From: Candidatus Saccharibacteria bacterium
GTDB lineage: Bacteria; Patescibacteriota; Saccharimonadia; Saccharimonadales; Saccharimonadaceae
Direction of reading: 5' to 3'
DNA: 64,000 bases
NCBI GenBank assembly: GCA_016699895.1
Contig: CP064991.1
Coordinates: 685,074 to 749,073 of the forward strand
Part shown: positions 27,038 through 36,021 of the stretch, one piece after another
Layout: every line of letters begins with the position of its first letter
Position numbering within the stretch: position 1 is the stretch's first letter
Position numbers and translations under genes: made by a program
The notes under the pieces: generated by a model
What the model was told of the DNA's origin: nothing
Databases searched by the model: none
What the model saw: only the letters and a program-made list of their open reading frames with translations

Positions 27038-29332
27038 TTACAATCTTATTTTTCGGACCTTTTGAGCAAATACTACCACTGTTATGTATATAACTCCTCC
27101 GACAAGACCTATCATCCACATCCATTTCATCTCGTTCTTTGTTGTCTCACTTGAACTACTGCCTGCTTCATCGCCAGACTTCTTTACGGCAAATAGATTC
27201 TTGTCATTCGATGAAGATAATGGAGTTGGAGTTGGGGCGGCTGTCGGTTGTAGTGTTAAACTACGAGATTGTGGCTGCGAAGTCGAAGAAGGAAGCTTGT
27301 CTATGCCAGTAGAATTGGAAGATATATCATACATCGACGCATAGATACCATCTCTATCTTTAGTCGGCCAGCCAATGTCATCATCGCAGTTATCGCCAAT
27401 ACCATCCTCGTCGTAATCTGCTTGGTTTTGATTGGCAATATCAGGGCAATTATCGATAGCACGTGGGATCGTATCACCATCGTCGGTCACATCGAGTCGG
27501 GTTGACCCGATACCCACACGCCCATCTGTATCAGTGATCTTGATACCAATAGTGCCGCCGAACTCCTCTGTAAAACGATGTTCGTATAGCAAGCTCGGAG
27601 AAATTGTCTCAAACTCACTGTCGCCGTCCAAGTCCCACTCGATATGAACAATCTCGCCAGTTACCGCATATGAAGCTCGTGCATCCAAGGTTACCGATTC
27701 GCCAACCTTAATAAGATACGGTCCCTGAATCCAGCCAAAAGGCTTAGTAGTTGAGCTATCTACAGACTCTAGCGTTGCGTCGGAAAACTCTACTGAGCTA
27801 ACGAATACTTTGCCGCCAGAGCGTGGAACCAGTTCGCCGATACTAGCAGATAAATTTTCCCACAACCCGTCTATCACATATACCTCGACCGGATCTATTT
27901 CGTACGATCTATTCAGAATAGTTTGCCATGTATATCCCGTAACAGGCTCAGGGTCCTTTGCTGGCGCATCTCCCATGACAATAATCATCTTTCGTGCGCC
28001 AGGTCGCCAGTCTAAATCTAATGCTGTCATCATACCGCTATAAACCGTCTCCGGGATGTCGCCGCCAAAACCCGTCGTCAATTCATTCATTATAGCAGTA
28101 ACCGCATCCGCATCACTAGTAAATGGGATTTGTACCCTAGATGGATAATCTGCTGCCTCACCACCATAACCTGGACGGTCTTGATAATCAACCAGAGCAA
28201 ATCGTGCAGAATTAGTTTCTTGCTCTATCTGTGATATGGTATCTGCAATATCACGCTTCACAACATCTAGGCGGTCAGTCATAGATCCAGTAGTATCAAA
28301 GACAAATGCTACATCAACGTCACTCGAGTTGCTAGTGATTTCTTTTGCAGAAGTCGGAATACCAATCCTCGACTCGATTAATAACGCTATCTGTTCATGA
28401 CCAGTAATATTAGGATGGTAGAATTCATGAGTGTCATTAGAAGGCTTCGATTCAGTGATACCATCAGCATTAGATCTGCCCTCTGTCTCAAAAAATTCGT
28501 TCAGCCACCGTTTGTTATTCCTGCTAGAACCATTCGGATTTGGCTCGTGACCAAAAAACTTTGTTGCTACCGATGCAATATAGGTGACCTTCAGTACATG
28601 AGTATCATTCCACTCTTGAACTAGTTTTAGCTGCAGCCCATTAAAATCAATGCCAGCGTTTCGGACTTCAAACCCTGCCTGATAGTTGAACGCCCCTGCT
28701 GGACAAAACGTCCTCAGCTTGCTGACACTTTCTGACAAACAAAACTCATCTCTGGTCGTTAGTAAGGGGTATCCCACCAGAACAATTTGCGAGGTTTGAG
28801 GGATTTTCTTTTCTAATTCCTCGAATATTTCTCTGGTTCCACGTATAATATCAGAAAATTGATCTCTGGCATACTTCACTTTGTTTTCACATTCTTTCGG
28901 ACCTCGATAGCCCGCTGCGAAACAATACCGAACAACATCGGCAAACTTTGCGTCATTACCACCGATCGTCAGCATTACAAGGTCAGTATTTACAGGAACT
29001 TTGCTAATCTGTTTATTCTTTACATCTGTCGTAGTATAACCATTATACGATAGATCAGTTAAAGTCGTCTTGACACCTTGTTGATTTAGCCAATCAGCAT
29101 AACGATGTGCCCAGTTATTGTTACTTCTATATGAACCTTTTTCTCCATAGTAATTGCCGGCACCATTGCCGGCAGAATAGGAATCACCCAACAGGGTTAT
29201 ATGTAGCATCCTATGCTGAACAAGCTGGTTAGTAGCACGTATATTATTGCCTAAGAGAAGCAACAATACAATAATCACTACTAGTGCAATAGCTACAGCA
29301 AAATACCACCTAAGATAACTACCGGCTCTCAT
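27038..29332 (-). CDS. Surface protein: SGNH hydrolase + von Willebrand A + PKD-like + calcium-binding repeat
   Basis: After an N-terminal membrane helix (10-28) comes an SGNH/GDSL esterase domain: GDSYSAGNG with Ser ~51, GGND at ~124-127, and DTHEFYHPN with the catalytic His near 306. A vWA domain follows (~338-520; MIDAS DTTGS at 346-350, then DYQDRPGYGG). A PKD/Ig-like domain (~540-640) with WDLDGDSEFE and a thrombospondin type-3 calcium loop (DNCPDIANQNQADYDEDGIGDNC, ~650-672, in two halves) follow. A low-complexity Ser/Thr/Pro linker leads to a C-terminal membrane helix (~739-757) and basic tail. Two membrane anchors suggest the whole middle is extracellular. It is plausibly an adhesin with polysaccharide- or lipid-esterase activity. 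Confidence 0.8.
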   Translation of the reverse strand: MRAGSYLRWYFAVAIALVVIIVLLLLLGNNIRATNQLVQHRMLHITLLGDSYSAGNGAGNYYGEKGSYRSNNNWAHRYADWLNQQGVKTTLTDLSYNGYTTTDVKNKQISKVPVNTDLVMLTIGGNDAKFADVVRYCFAAGYRGPKECENKVKYARDQFSDIIRGTREIFEELEKKIPQTSQIVLVGYPLLTTRDEFCLSESVSKLRTFCPAGAFNYQAGFEVRNAGIDFNGLQLKLVQEWNDTHVLKVTYIASVATKFFGHEPNPNGSSRNNKRWLNEFFETEGRSNADGITESKPSNDTHEFYHPNITGHEQIALLIESRIGIPTSAKEITSNSSDVDVAFVFDTTGSMTDRLDVVKRDIADTISQIEQETNSARFALVDYQDRPGYGGEAADYPSRVQIPFTSDADAVTAIMNELTTGFGGDIPETVYSGMMTALDLDWRPGARKMIIVMGDAPAKDPEPVTGYTWQTILNRSYEIDPVEVYVIDGLWENLSASIGELVPRSGGKVFVSSVEFSDATLESVDSSTTKPFGWIQGPYLIKVGESVTLDARASYAVTGEIVHIEWDLDGDSEFETISPSLLYEHRFTEEFGGTIGIKITDTDGRVGIGSTRLDVTDDGDTIPRAIDNCPDIANQNQADYDEDGIGDNCDDDIGWPTKDRDGIYASMYDISSNSTGIDKLPSSTSQPQSRSLTLQPTAAPTPTPLSSSNDKNLFAVKKSGDEAGSSSSETTKNEMKWMWMIGLVGGVIYITVVVFAQKVRKIRL

Positions 29333-29822
29333 AAGCAGAAACTCTCACGATAATATGATCTTCGGAGTCCTCGACCGACATAACTAATTCGATTTCTCGA
29401 AAATACTTTCTCGCTACCCACGCATAGCTGAGAGAATTATCATGCTTCCATCCTTCGGATTCGGCGTATTTTATAATTTCATACAGAGTTACCTCTACAT
29501 CTCCATCCTTAGGCTTGAAAGTGCGTTCGACCGATGGGGAAGTACCCTCTATCATAAACAAGGATTTTTTACCTGTTTCATCCTGGCTGATCAATTCCAG
29601 CCCTAGTAAATCCTTGCTGGCTATCTTTTCCGCTTTGATAGCGCGTAGTGCGTCCGGTTCGCCCCAATAACCAGCTCGACGACCCAGCTCTAATACGCCA
29701 AAAATTACCGCGATAACAACGGCCCAGATTACTGCTTGCTTTACAGCCTGCTTGCTCGGCTTGAATCTCCTAGCGAGTTTATTCACCGACTTCTTTGAGG
29801 ATTTATGAGCAAATTTAGCCAT
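29319..29822 (-). CDS. Hypothetical single-pass membrane protein, 167 aa
   Basis: A strongly basic N-terminus (HKSSKKSVNKLARRFKPSK) precedes one membrane helix (~30-47) and a ~110-residue soluble domain of mixed alpha/beta character. No family is recognised. Its 3' end overlaps the start of the SGNH/vWA gene by 14 bp, so translational coupling and a shared surface role are likely. Confidence 0.65.
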   Translation of the reverse strand: MAKFAHKSSKKSVNKLARRFKPSKQAVKQAVIWAVVIAVIFGVLELGRRAGYWGEPDALRAIKAEKIASKDLLGLELISQDETGKKSLFMIEGTSPSVERTFKPKDGDVEVTLYEIIKYAESEGWKHDNSLSYAWVARKYFREIELVMSVEDSEDHIIVRVSAYESR

Positions 29823-29904
29823 AGAAAATTATTGTAAGCTTAACTACTATTCTACAGGAAACATTCAGGTATGTAAAATAGCACAAAAATAGCCTACAAT
29901 GCCC

Positions 29905-29952
29905 AACTTTACGTGAAAAAGATTAAAAACTTACCATTTTTCACGCAAAATG
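29905..29952. promoter_or_regulatory. Inverted-repeat operator-like element, copy A (fic promoter)
   Basis: Arms AACTTTACGTGAAAAA (29905-29920) and TTTTTCACGCAAAATG (29937-29952) are inverted copies 16 bp apart. The right arm lies between the -35 and -10 regions of the fic promoter. The same element, with the same 48-bp span, occurs at 33,024-33,071. Confidence 0.6.
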
Positions 29953-29955
29953 TGG

Positions 29956-29961
29956 TATAAT
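29956..29961 (+). promoter_or_regulatory. -10 box (TATAAT) of the fic gene
   Basis: TATAAT lies 6 nt before ATG 29968 and directly beside the right arm of the operator-like repeat. Confidence 0.6.
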
Positions 29962-29967
29962 ATAGAT

Positions 29968-30849
29968 ATGGTTAATAAAATCACTAGAGATAGAATCGAT
30001 ATCCTCAAAGCTCAATATGATGAGTTATTAGAGACGCATATAGATGCACTGAAGGAGATTTCTATCGCCGAGGTGCCCGAAATGGTTTATAACTCTAACG
30101 CGATCGAGAATTCAACCCTGACGCTTAAGGACACGACAGATATTATTATGCACGATATCATCACTAAAGATCACGACATTCGTGAAATCTACGAAGCAAA
30201 AAATCTGGCGGGAGTTATGCAGCACCTACTCGAAAATCCGTCCGAGCCGCTGTCAATTGATTCAATCCTAGCTATGCATAAATCGCTGCTCTCGCACATC
30301 CAGGATGATGTCGCAGGACGCTTTCGTATGGGCAAGGAGTGGGTACGTATCGGTGCTCATATCGGTGCAAATCCGCAATTTACATCTGGGCTCATGTCGG
30401 ATCTGCTCGAAAAATACCATAATGACGACCAATCTCATATCCTCCACAAGATTGCTCATTTTCATGCAGAATTTGAAACGATCCATCCATTTGTCGATGG
30501 CAATGGTCGTATCGGTCGCGTGCTCATAAACCAGCAGCTGATGAGCGCTGGCTATCCACCGATCATTGTTCAGAGCAAGAGCAAAAACACCAGTTATTAC
30601 CCGCTGTTTGATGACTATCGTAACAATGATAAATATGATGGGTTCACCAATTTATTTGCGTTATTGCTACAGGAATCGCTAAATAAACGCATCACGCTGC
30701 TCACTAAATCAAAGATCATCACAGTGTCAGAGTGGGCTAGCAGCAACGGCATAGCTGGCAACTCCGCAGCTAACAAAGCCGCTCGCCAGACAATCCCGGC
30801 ATTTCGCACGAGTGAGAAATGGATGATCGCGCAAGATTATAAAATATAA
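29968..30849 (+). CDS. Fic/DOC family protein with N-terminal inhibitory motif
   Basis: Fic enzymes transfer AMP (sometimes other groups) to target proteins. The core motif HPFVDGNGRIGR sits at residues 173-184 and is complete. An inhibitory helix motif S-x-x-x-E-N (SNAIEN, 43-48) upstream makes this a class II, self-inhibited Fic. The C-terminal ~50 residues look like a truncated winged helix. TATAAT (29956-29961) is 6 nt from ATG 29968, so the in-frame ATG at 29950 is rejected. A matched inverted repeat overlaps the promoter, suggesting a dedicated repressor. Confidence 0.88.
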   Translation: MVNKITRDRIDILKAQYDELLETHIDALKEISIAEVPEMVYNSNAIENSTLTLKDTTDIIMHDIITKDHDIREIYEAKNLAGVMQHLLENPSEPLSIDSILAMHKSLLSHIQDDVAGRFRMGKEWVRIGAHIGANPQFTSGLMSDLLEKYHNDDQSHILHKIAHFHAEFETIHPFVDGNGRIGRVLINQQLMSAGYPPIIVQSKSKNTSYYPLFDDYRNNDKYDGFTNLFALLLQESLNKRITLLTKSKIITVSEWASSNGIAGNSAANKAARQTIPAFRTSEKWMIAQDYKI

Positions 30850-30917
30850 ACTCGCTTGCGTAACGGCTCGCTAGTTACTATAATGATAATTGTTAACTAT
30901 TAAATGGGGGTACAATT

Positions 30918-31445
30918 ATGGAGTTGGTGCATTCAATTGAAAAAGTCATGAGCGAATGGTTCAAACATTTACCGTTTCATCTACCTGAAAAGGCACGTGT
31001 TTGGCTCGGAAAAAATGTTTGGTGGATCGTCATTGTCGGTGTCGTGCTCAGCGCTTGGAGCATCATCTCATCGCTACGCGCGCTGTTTTGGGCAGACGCG
31101 TTCCTGCAACAAGCTCGCGAATTCGCAGCTGCTATGGGTGTATCAATGCCTCAAAACGGCCTAGTTGACGTTGCGTTGTGGGTAAGTATCGTCACTTTTG
31201 CTGTCAGCATCTTGATTGAGGCGCTGGCTATCAATCCACTAAAAGTCATGAAAAAGAAGGGTTGGGACTTGCTCCTCGCCGCTATGATCGTTAGCGTCGT
31301 CGGCAGCCTCGTATCATCTCTGATCAACGGAGCGATCGTCGGGGCTATCATTGGCACCGTGCTCGGTGTCGCCATCGGTGGATTCTTCCTCTTTGAAATC
31401 CGTGGCCAATTCGTCGCCGCCAAACCCGCCAAAGATAAAAAGTAA
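30918..31445 (+). CDS. Hypothetical membrane protein, 175 aa
   Basis: Four membrane segments are visible (residues ~31-52, 73-100, 115-135, 138-162), the last two rich in Gly/Val/Ile (GAIVGAIIGTVLGVAIGG). The C-terminus is short and lysine-rich. TATAAT at 30879-30884 and a G-run (GGGGG) before the ATG provide expression signals. No family assigned; it ends a few bp before a convergent hydrolase gene. Confidence 0.7.
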   Translation: MELVHSIEKVMSEWFKHLPFHLPEKARVWLGKNVWWIVIVGVVLSAWSIISSLRALFWADAFLQQAREFAAAMGVSMPQNGLVDVALWVSIVTFAVSILIEALAINPLKVMKKKGWDLLLAAMIVSVVGSLVSSLINGAIVGAIIGTVLGVAIGGFFLFEIRGQFVAAKPAKDKK

Positions 31446-31450
31446 GTTCG

Positions 31451-32215
31451 CTACTTATTAATAATTCGCGCGACTAGACGCCCCTGATGGGGCGTCAGTT
31501 CGTGTGACCCCAGCGTGCGGCGAACCCGGACATATCGGCGATTAGCTCGCCGGATTTCCTTTATATTGCGCCTAATGATAAATACATCGAGCAGCCCATT
31601 GACAAACAGGGTAGGGACACGCAGTTTCGTAGCCTTTCTAAATGTATCGAACTGCATGACAGCATGCTCGAGACTTTTACGAAAAGCAGGCCAGGTCTCG
31701 TCAGTAATCTCCATACCTTTTACTAGTGGGGCTAGATTGTTTGCGAGTGTTCCGCCCGCCTGGACTGCAACAGGGTGCTTCTTTAGCTCGTCAAAGAGCG
31801 CGAAATAGAGTCCCTCTGCCGGTAATAGTTTGTGCCACCAGTGTCGCTGCCGCGCCGCTTTATACAGCGGTGCGCCGAGCAACAGGAGTGACGCAACACG
31901 ATCAGGCCAGGTAGCGGCTATTTCGATCGCCACGATACAACCCATCGAATGCCCGGCAAAGACAGCCTTTTTGATGCCGAGTTTGTCGAGCGTCGCCATC
32001 ACCGCCTCGGCGTGATCACGCGGCGTGTATTTTACGTTTTTTGGCTTCGGCGCATCGCCAAAACCTAGCAGATCCAGCGTGATAACTCGGTGTTTGGTGT
32101 AGTCGATGTGCTCTAGCACAAACTCCCAGCTTTTGTGATTAGTCCCGAGCCCATGGAGCAGCACTAGCGGGGCGCCGTTGCCTTTGTCAATTTGAATAGG
32201 GAGGGTTTTGGTCAT
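31451..32215 (-). CDS. Alpha/beta-fold hydrolase
   Basis: Canonical small alpha/beta hydrolase of 254 residues: oxyanion segment HGLGTNHKSW (21-30), nucleophile elbow GHSMG with Ser 90, acid Asp ~210 (GLLDVF) and His ~238 (GSHEL). No signal peptide, so the enzyme is cytoplasmic. Substrate unknown. It is followed downstream on its own strand only by the convergent membrane-protein gene. Confidence 0.88.
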   Translation of the reverse strand: MTKTLPIQIDKGNGAPLVLLHGLGTNHKSWEFVLEHIDYTKHRVITLDLLGFGDAPKPKNVKYTPRDHAEAVMATLDKLGIKKAVFAGHSMGCIVAIEIAATWPDRVASLLLLGAPLYKAARQRHWWHKLLPAEGLYFALFDELKKHPVAVQAGGTLANNLAPLVKGMEITDETWPAFRKSLEHAVMQFDTFRKATKLRVPTLFVNGLLDVFIIRRNIKEIRRANRRYVRVRRTLGSHELTPHQGRLVARIINK

Positions 32216-32237
32216 GTTCGATATGATTCCTTTACTA

Positions 32238-32942
32238 TCAGATCACAATGTCTTTTACTTCGTCTGATTTAAATCCTAAATAATCTGTTTGTCGTTTATA
32301 TGAGTTATTGCCTGTCATAATCGGAACAAAACCAATTAGGTTTGGCTGGAAATTCACAAATGTAGCGGCGACTTCTGGCGTGACGTCCTTTTTGTAAATC
32401 TTATCAGACATGATGAAAAGTTTTTTATGTGCATACGAACGATCGGCCTCGACAAAACGCTCTAAATCACCAATAATCGCATCGAGTAGTTTAGGCGTAA
32501 TACTGCGATTCGGCACCTCATAGGCAATCACATTTTCACCCAGTGTAGTAACATCACCGAGCGGCTGTATCTGCAAAACATTATCGATGTGACAGGCGCG
32601 CAGGAATCGCTGCTTTGCATCGCCATCCAGGTTATTGGTGATCAAACAATTCGGCTGATCACAGGTGGTTGTATGCATATCTATGATGAGATCTGGTTTC
32701 ATAAACTCAACGTATCGCTGAATCTCCGCGGTTCGCGTCGCCTCATGAGAATCGCCCTGCGAACCATAGCTGCGGTTCAAATCTTCGTCAATATAACGCT
32801 TTTTCAACGCAAAAGCCTTTGGATTACCAATAATAAAATCGACATGCTCCAGTAGTGCTGAGCGCTTTTGTAGTAGGCGAGCGTACAGCTTCGTCCCGAG
32901 TAGCTCGTTACCATGTGTAGCACCAATAATGAGAATCTTCAT
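32238..32942 (-). CDS. Aspartoacylase/succinylglutamate desuccinylase-like zinc hydrolase
   Basis: The N-terminus ILIIGATHGNELLG carries the H-x-x-E zinc motif (His 10, Glu 13), followed by DLNRSYG and IDMHTTT, the remaining metal and substrate motifs of the AstE/AspA carboxypeptidase-like family. ATG 32942 is preferred to 32966 because a minus-strand TATACT lies 6 nt before it. The reaction is probably hydrolysis of an N-acyl amino acid; the substrate is not evident. Confidence 0.8.
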   Translation of the reverse strand: MKILIIGATHGNELLGTKLYARLLQKRSALLEHVDFIIGNPKAFALKKRYIDEDLNRSYGSQGDSHEATRTAEIQRYVEFMKPDLIIDMHTTTCDQPNCLITNNLDGDAKQRFLRACHIDNVLQIQPLGDVTTLGENVIAYEVPNRSITPKLLDAIIGDLERFVEADRSYAHKKLFIMSDKIYKKDVTPEVAATFVNFQPNLIGFVPIMTGNNSYKRQTDYLGFKSDEVKDIVI

Positions 32943-33023
32943 AGATTTAGTATAGCATGTGGGCATAAAGGCCTGATACCATTCGCCACCTTGTTGATGT
33001 CAAAAATCGTACTCGAACCGTCT

Positions 33024-33071
33024 AACTTTGCGTGAAAAATAGCATAAAGTTGGCAACTTTCACGCAAAGTT
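33024..33071. promoter_or_regulatory. Inverted-repeat operator-like element, copy B (33.1-kb cassette)
   Basis: Arms AACTTTGCGTGAAAAA (33024-33039) and the inverted copy CTTTCACGCAAAGTT (ending 33071) match the element before fic in sequence and in overall 48-bp span. It lies ~35 bp upstream of the -10 box of the four-gene cassette. Confidence 0.6.
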
Positions 33072-33105
33072 GTTCCTACATCTGGCAGACTAGGGGTAAA
33101 TGGAG

Positions 33106-33111
33106 TATAAT
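33106..33111 (+). promoter_or_regulatory. -10 box (TATAAT) of the four-gene cassette
   Basis: TATAAT lies 9 nt before ATG 33121 and defines that start over an earlier in-frame ATG at 33100. Confidence 0.6.
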
Positions 33112-33120
33112 AAAGCCATA

Positions 33121-33393
33121 ATGACCTCAAAAGATACCTCTGAAAATATAACCTTCATATACGACGGGTCGATGAGCGACGGTAAAGTATATAAAACAAC
33201 CAAAAGGCTGATTAATAATTCTTATATTCGCACTATGAGCCTAGAAGCTATAGATAAAACCACGCTCGAACTCGGTGTCAAAAACCCACACGAGCCAGCA
33301 GCGGAGGAGCTTAAGTTGCCAGAAGAGATTTTGGATGATATTAAGGCTATCGACAAGGAAGTGGCGGAGATTTTGGAGACAATTAGGCTATGA
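33121..33393 (+). CDS. Cassette gene 1: small hypothetical protein, 90 aa
   Basis: The N-terminal half is beta-like (ITFIYDGSMSDGKVYKTTKR) and the C-terminal half is an acidic helix (EEILDDIKAIDKEVAEILETI). No family recognised. Its stop overlaps the next start by 4 bp (ATGA), the first of two such overlaps in this cassette, so the genes are cotranscribed and translationally coupled. Confidence 0.65.
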   Translation: MTSKDTSENITFIYDGSMSDGKVYKTTKRLINNSYIRTMSLEAIDKTTLELGVKNPHEPAAEELKLPEEILDDIKAIDKEVAEILETIRL

Positions 33394-34178
33394 AAAAAGA
33401 TATAACTATTTCATACCACACGTATGACCATAATGGTCGCGATACTTATTCTGTTCGTCGCACCGTTGATGCCAACAGTGGACTTCGCGAGAGTGCGACG
33501 TCGGTCATACAGGAATCTCTTGGGAAAACTAAGTATAATTGGCTGACAGAAGTCTATAAAGACCAGCAGATTATATTTTTTCTAAACAATAGCGGACACG
33601 ACATATATCAAAATTTTGGAATCCAATACGGCATAAATAAGGACGGTTCTCTTAAATTCCTAACCGACTACAGTCCTCTTCGCTACAACTGGACATTGTC
33701 AGAACTAGAAGAATTGCGCGAGAACGGCTATATTGACGGCGACTTGGATCATATTACTATCGCAACGCCAGAGGGTCTTGGTGCGACTGGAGGCATATTG
33801 CCACAGGTGCTGGATGCTTTGATTTATATTGGTGGAGTATATGGCGGTATTCAAGCTATAAAATCACCGATTAAAGCGATACATGGTAAGGTAGTAGCCA
33901 AAAAATGGTCTAAAAATAACCTAAAAAGTCTCAGCCAAATAAGAGAACTGTTAGATATGAAATCTATTTGGCAAACCAGCGAAGTCAAAAAGAGGCTTGG
34001 CGTAAAAGAGGACCTCGCAATACGAATACTGACCAAACTAGGGTATGAACTTACTGGCGATAAATGGAAACTTGGTCAATCAGACGAGTCTTTGGCGCTG
34101 AGAAGTGCCTGGCTGGCGAAAGAAGTCGAAATAGAAAACACACAGAACGAGAGATTTTCGGAAGAGGTTGGTGAATAA
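33390..34178 (+). CDS. Cassette gene 2: hypothetical protein with a hydrophobic segment and possible HTH
   Basis: The 262 residues contain a beta-rich N-terminal part (SYHTYDHNGRDTYSVRRTV), one hydrophobic stretch (~131-152, LPQVLDALIYIGGVYGGIQ) that could insert in membrane, and a C-terminal segment with a helix-turn-helix look (IWQTSEVKKRLGVKEDLAIRIL). Not recognised. Composition is AT-richer than the housekeeping genes, as for the whole cassette. Confidence 0.65.
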   Translation: MKKDITISYHTYDHNGRDTYSVRRTVDANSGLRESATSVIQESLGKTKYNWLTEVYKDQQIIFFLNNSGHDIYQNFGIQYGINKDGSLKFLTDYSPLRYNWTLSELEELRENGYIDGDLDHITIATPEGLGATGGILPQVLDALIYIGGVYGGIQAIKSPIKAIHGKVVAKKWSKNNLKSLSQIRELLDMKSIWQTSEVKKRLGVKEDLAIRILTKLGYELTGDKWKLGQSDESLALRSAWLAKEVEIENTQNERFSEEVGE

Positions 34179-34180
34179 TT

Positions 34181-35641
34181 ATGGCAGACCGAAAGACTAT
34201 ACCGCTGAGTCAACATCTAGGACTTACGCATGAACAGCTTGAGGAAATCGGCATCCTTGACGTTATCTTGGGAACTGACACGAAGCTGTTTATCGACCCG
34301 AAGCTTTTGGAGGGTAGCCAAACGCCAGAATTGCATGGTTCAAGGGATGATATAAAAAATTACTTCGGTGATCTCATTCGCATTCATAAACAGTCCGATA
34401 AGGTACCACGCCTGCAGCAAGAGGCTATCAATCGTATTGCAATTAAAGAGCCTAAAGGCTTGTCTATCGGCTATGGAGATAGTCGAGACAGCGGAACGGC
34501 TATAGCAGAATCTGTAGCGAAGCAATCACTTAGATCACTATCAGAAATAATTTTAGTTGGCGTAGAAGATGAAAGAGTCATGGAACTTCTCGGGCTTTTC
34601 ATTGAAGGCTTTGGTCCGGACAGTATCAGTGATCTCGTTATTCATATTATTTACCCGAGATTATGCAAGGCAACTGAAAGAATAGCTAAGGATTTAGGCG
34701 TTTCGACTGAAAAATTCGAAATCAACAACGTAAAGTACCAGTTGCCAGCGCATCCATTCAAAAAGCACCAGCTTATATTTATACCGTACGATGTTGTGCG
34801 CGATTTGCCTTTGGCGACAGACTGGGAAGGAGTAATCGCCGCGGCACAATACAACTCGGCAATGCGACAGAGCTTTAATGAGATCGTTGGTGACGCCGTC
34901 AAAGAGTTTATCAAAGGTATAAAGAAAAATCCGTCGGTTCTAACGGGCAACAAAAGCAAGATGGAGACACTCATTAAGGTGTACGCAGATGCAGAGATTG
35001 AACCATACGACATCGTAACTGATCCTCTGTCGCAAAATAGAATTACCGAGTATGGCGCATCTTTGCCGAGCACCCTGGATACGACAGGACAAAAACCAAC
35101 GAACCTTACGGCACTCATAAAACTCGTTAATGACAAAATCATTGAGCAATATAGACGATGTATCGAGCATAATGCAGGCAATACCCTGTTGTACAAAAGG
35201 AAAGGTCAGGCAGTTGACCCAACGCAGCCCGTGAAGGAAGACGCCGCTCAGACACTCTTTTTTCTAGTAGCAGATATTATTTGTGCTGCACACGACGTTC
35301 TTCTTGCCAGAGAGCCTAATGCCGGACAAGGTGCAGTAGATTTTAGTCTAGGAACTAGCTATTCTGATAAGGTTTTGGTTGAGATAAAAAAATCAACAAA
35401 CGGTAAGCTACTAGATGGATATTCCAATCAGTTAAAGAGCTACATTGAAAATGAAAAAGCTGCCCACGCTTTCTATGTGGTCGTTGTGGTTAAAAAATCG
35501 AACAAAACCAACAGAACTTCACAGCTAAACGAACTCCAAAAAGAATACGCAAAAAATATTCGTGAAAAAAAGAAGTGCCCTACACTTGTTGTGATTGATG
35601 GGCTAATTCATGAGTCACCAAGCAAAAGGGATTCGCAATGA
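34181..35641 (+). CDS. Cassette gene 3: candidate PD-(D/E)XK-type nuclease
   Basis: The 486-residue soluble protein is the large member of the cassette. The C-terminal ~120 residues have the order seen in restriction-like nucleases: AVDFSLG (Asp), then VLVEIKKS (E-x-K) ~17 residues later, then a helix with YSNQLKSYIENEKA and a strand AFYVVVVVKK. The first ~350 residues are helical and not recognised. It follows gene 2 by 2 bp and overlaps gene 4 by 4 bp. The nuclease call rests on this motif spacing and needs structural confirmation. Its position beside a type III R-M system suggests defence. Confidence 0.55.
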   Translation: MADRKTIPLSQHLGLTHEQLEEIGILDVILGTDTKLFIDPKLLEGSQTPELHGSRDDIKNYFGDLIRIHKQSDKVPRLQQEAINRIAIKEPKGLSIGYGDSRDSGTAIAESVAKQSLRSLSEIILVGVEDERVMELLGLFIEGFGPDSISDLVIHIIYPRLCKATERIAKDLGVSTEKFEINNVKYQLPAHPFKKHQLIFIPYDVVRDLPLATDWEGVIAAAQYNSAMRQSFNEIVGDAVKEFIKGIKKNPSVLTGNKSKMETLIKVYADAEIEPYDIVTDPLSQNRITEYGASLPSTLDTTGQKPTNLTALIKLVNDKIIEQYRRCIEHNAGNTLLYKRKGQAVDPTQPVKEDAAQTLFFLVADIICAAHDVLLAREPNAGQGAVDFSLGTSYSDKVLVEIKKSTNGKLLDGYSNQLKSYIENEKAAHAFYVVVVVKKSNKTNRTSQLNELQKEYAKNIREKKKCPTLVVIDGLIHESPSKRDSQ

Positions 35642-36021
35642 GATTCATAAAACGACTATTCCTTAAAATGGTAAAGCCTCAGGACATAAGAGCGCTCGAC
35701 TATGCGTCGACATACAAAAGTCAATGGGGTGATGGCGGTGTCCCTGTAGAGACGTTCGAAAAGCAGTTTGATAAGGAGTTTCTGCAAAGCTTAGTTGAAA
35801 AAAAGTTTTTTATCATTGACGATGAATCCATAGGTATAAATGACTATACCCGAAAAGTTTATAATCTCACGCCCAAAGCCAGAGCGATAGCCAAAAAGCC
35901 AAAAGGTCCGCACGAAACTAGCTCGGATATATACAAACAGCTGTTCTGGTGGCTGATGGGCATTATAGGCGCAGTTGTCGCTGGATTGATATTGGCTAAT
36001 GTGTTCGGAGTTGGAAAATGA
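35638..36021 (+). CDS. Cassette gene 4: small protein with C-terminal membrane anchor
   Basis: The 127 residues have a soluble part that looks like a winged helix (VPVETFEKQFDKEFLQSLVEKKFF ... RKVYNLTPKARAIAK) and a single C-terminal membrane helix (~101-123, WWLMGIIGAVVAGLILANVF). Tail-anchored effectors of this sort are frequent in abortive-infection systems, but that is only analogy. ATGA overlaps join it to gene 3 and to a tiny ORF downstream. Confidence 0.65.
   Translation: MRFIKRLFLKMVKPQDIRALDYASTYKSQWGDGGVPVETFEKQFDKEFLQSLVEKKFFIIDDESIGINDYTRKVYNLTPKARAIAKKPKGPHETSSDIYKQLFWWLMGIIGAVVAGLILANVFGVGK

Noticed and set aside
31478-31497. Terminator hairpin GACGCCCC/GGGGCGTC
   Set aside because: It lies within the 3' coding part of the hydrolase gene and has no T-run.
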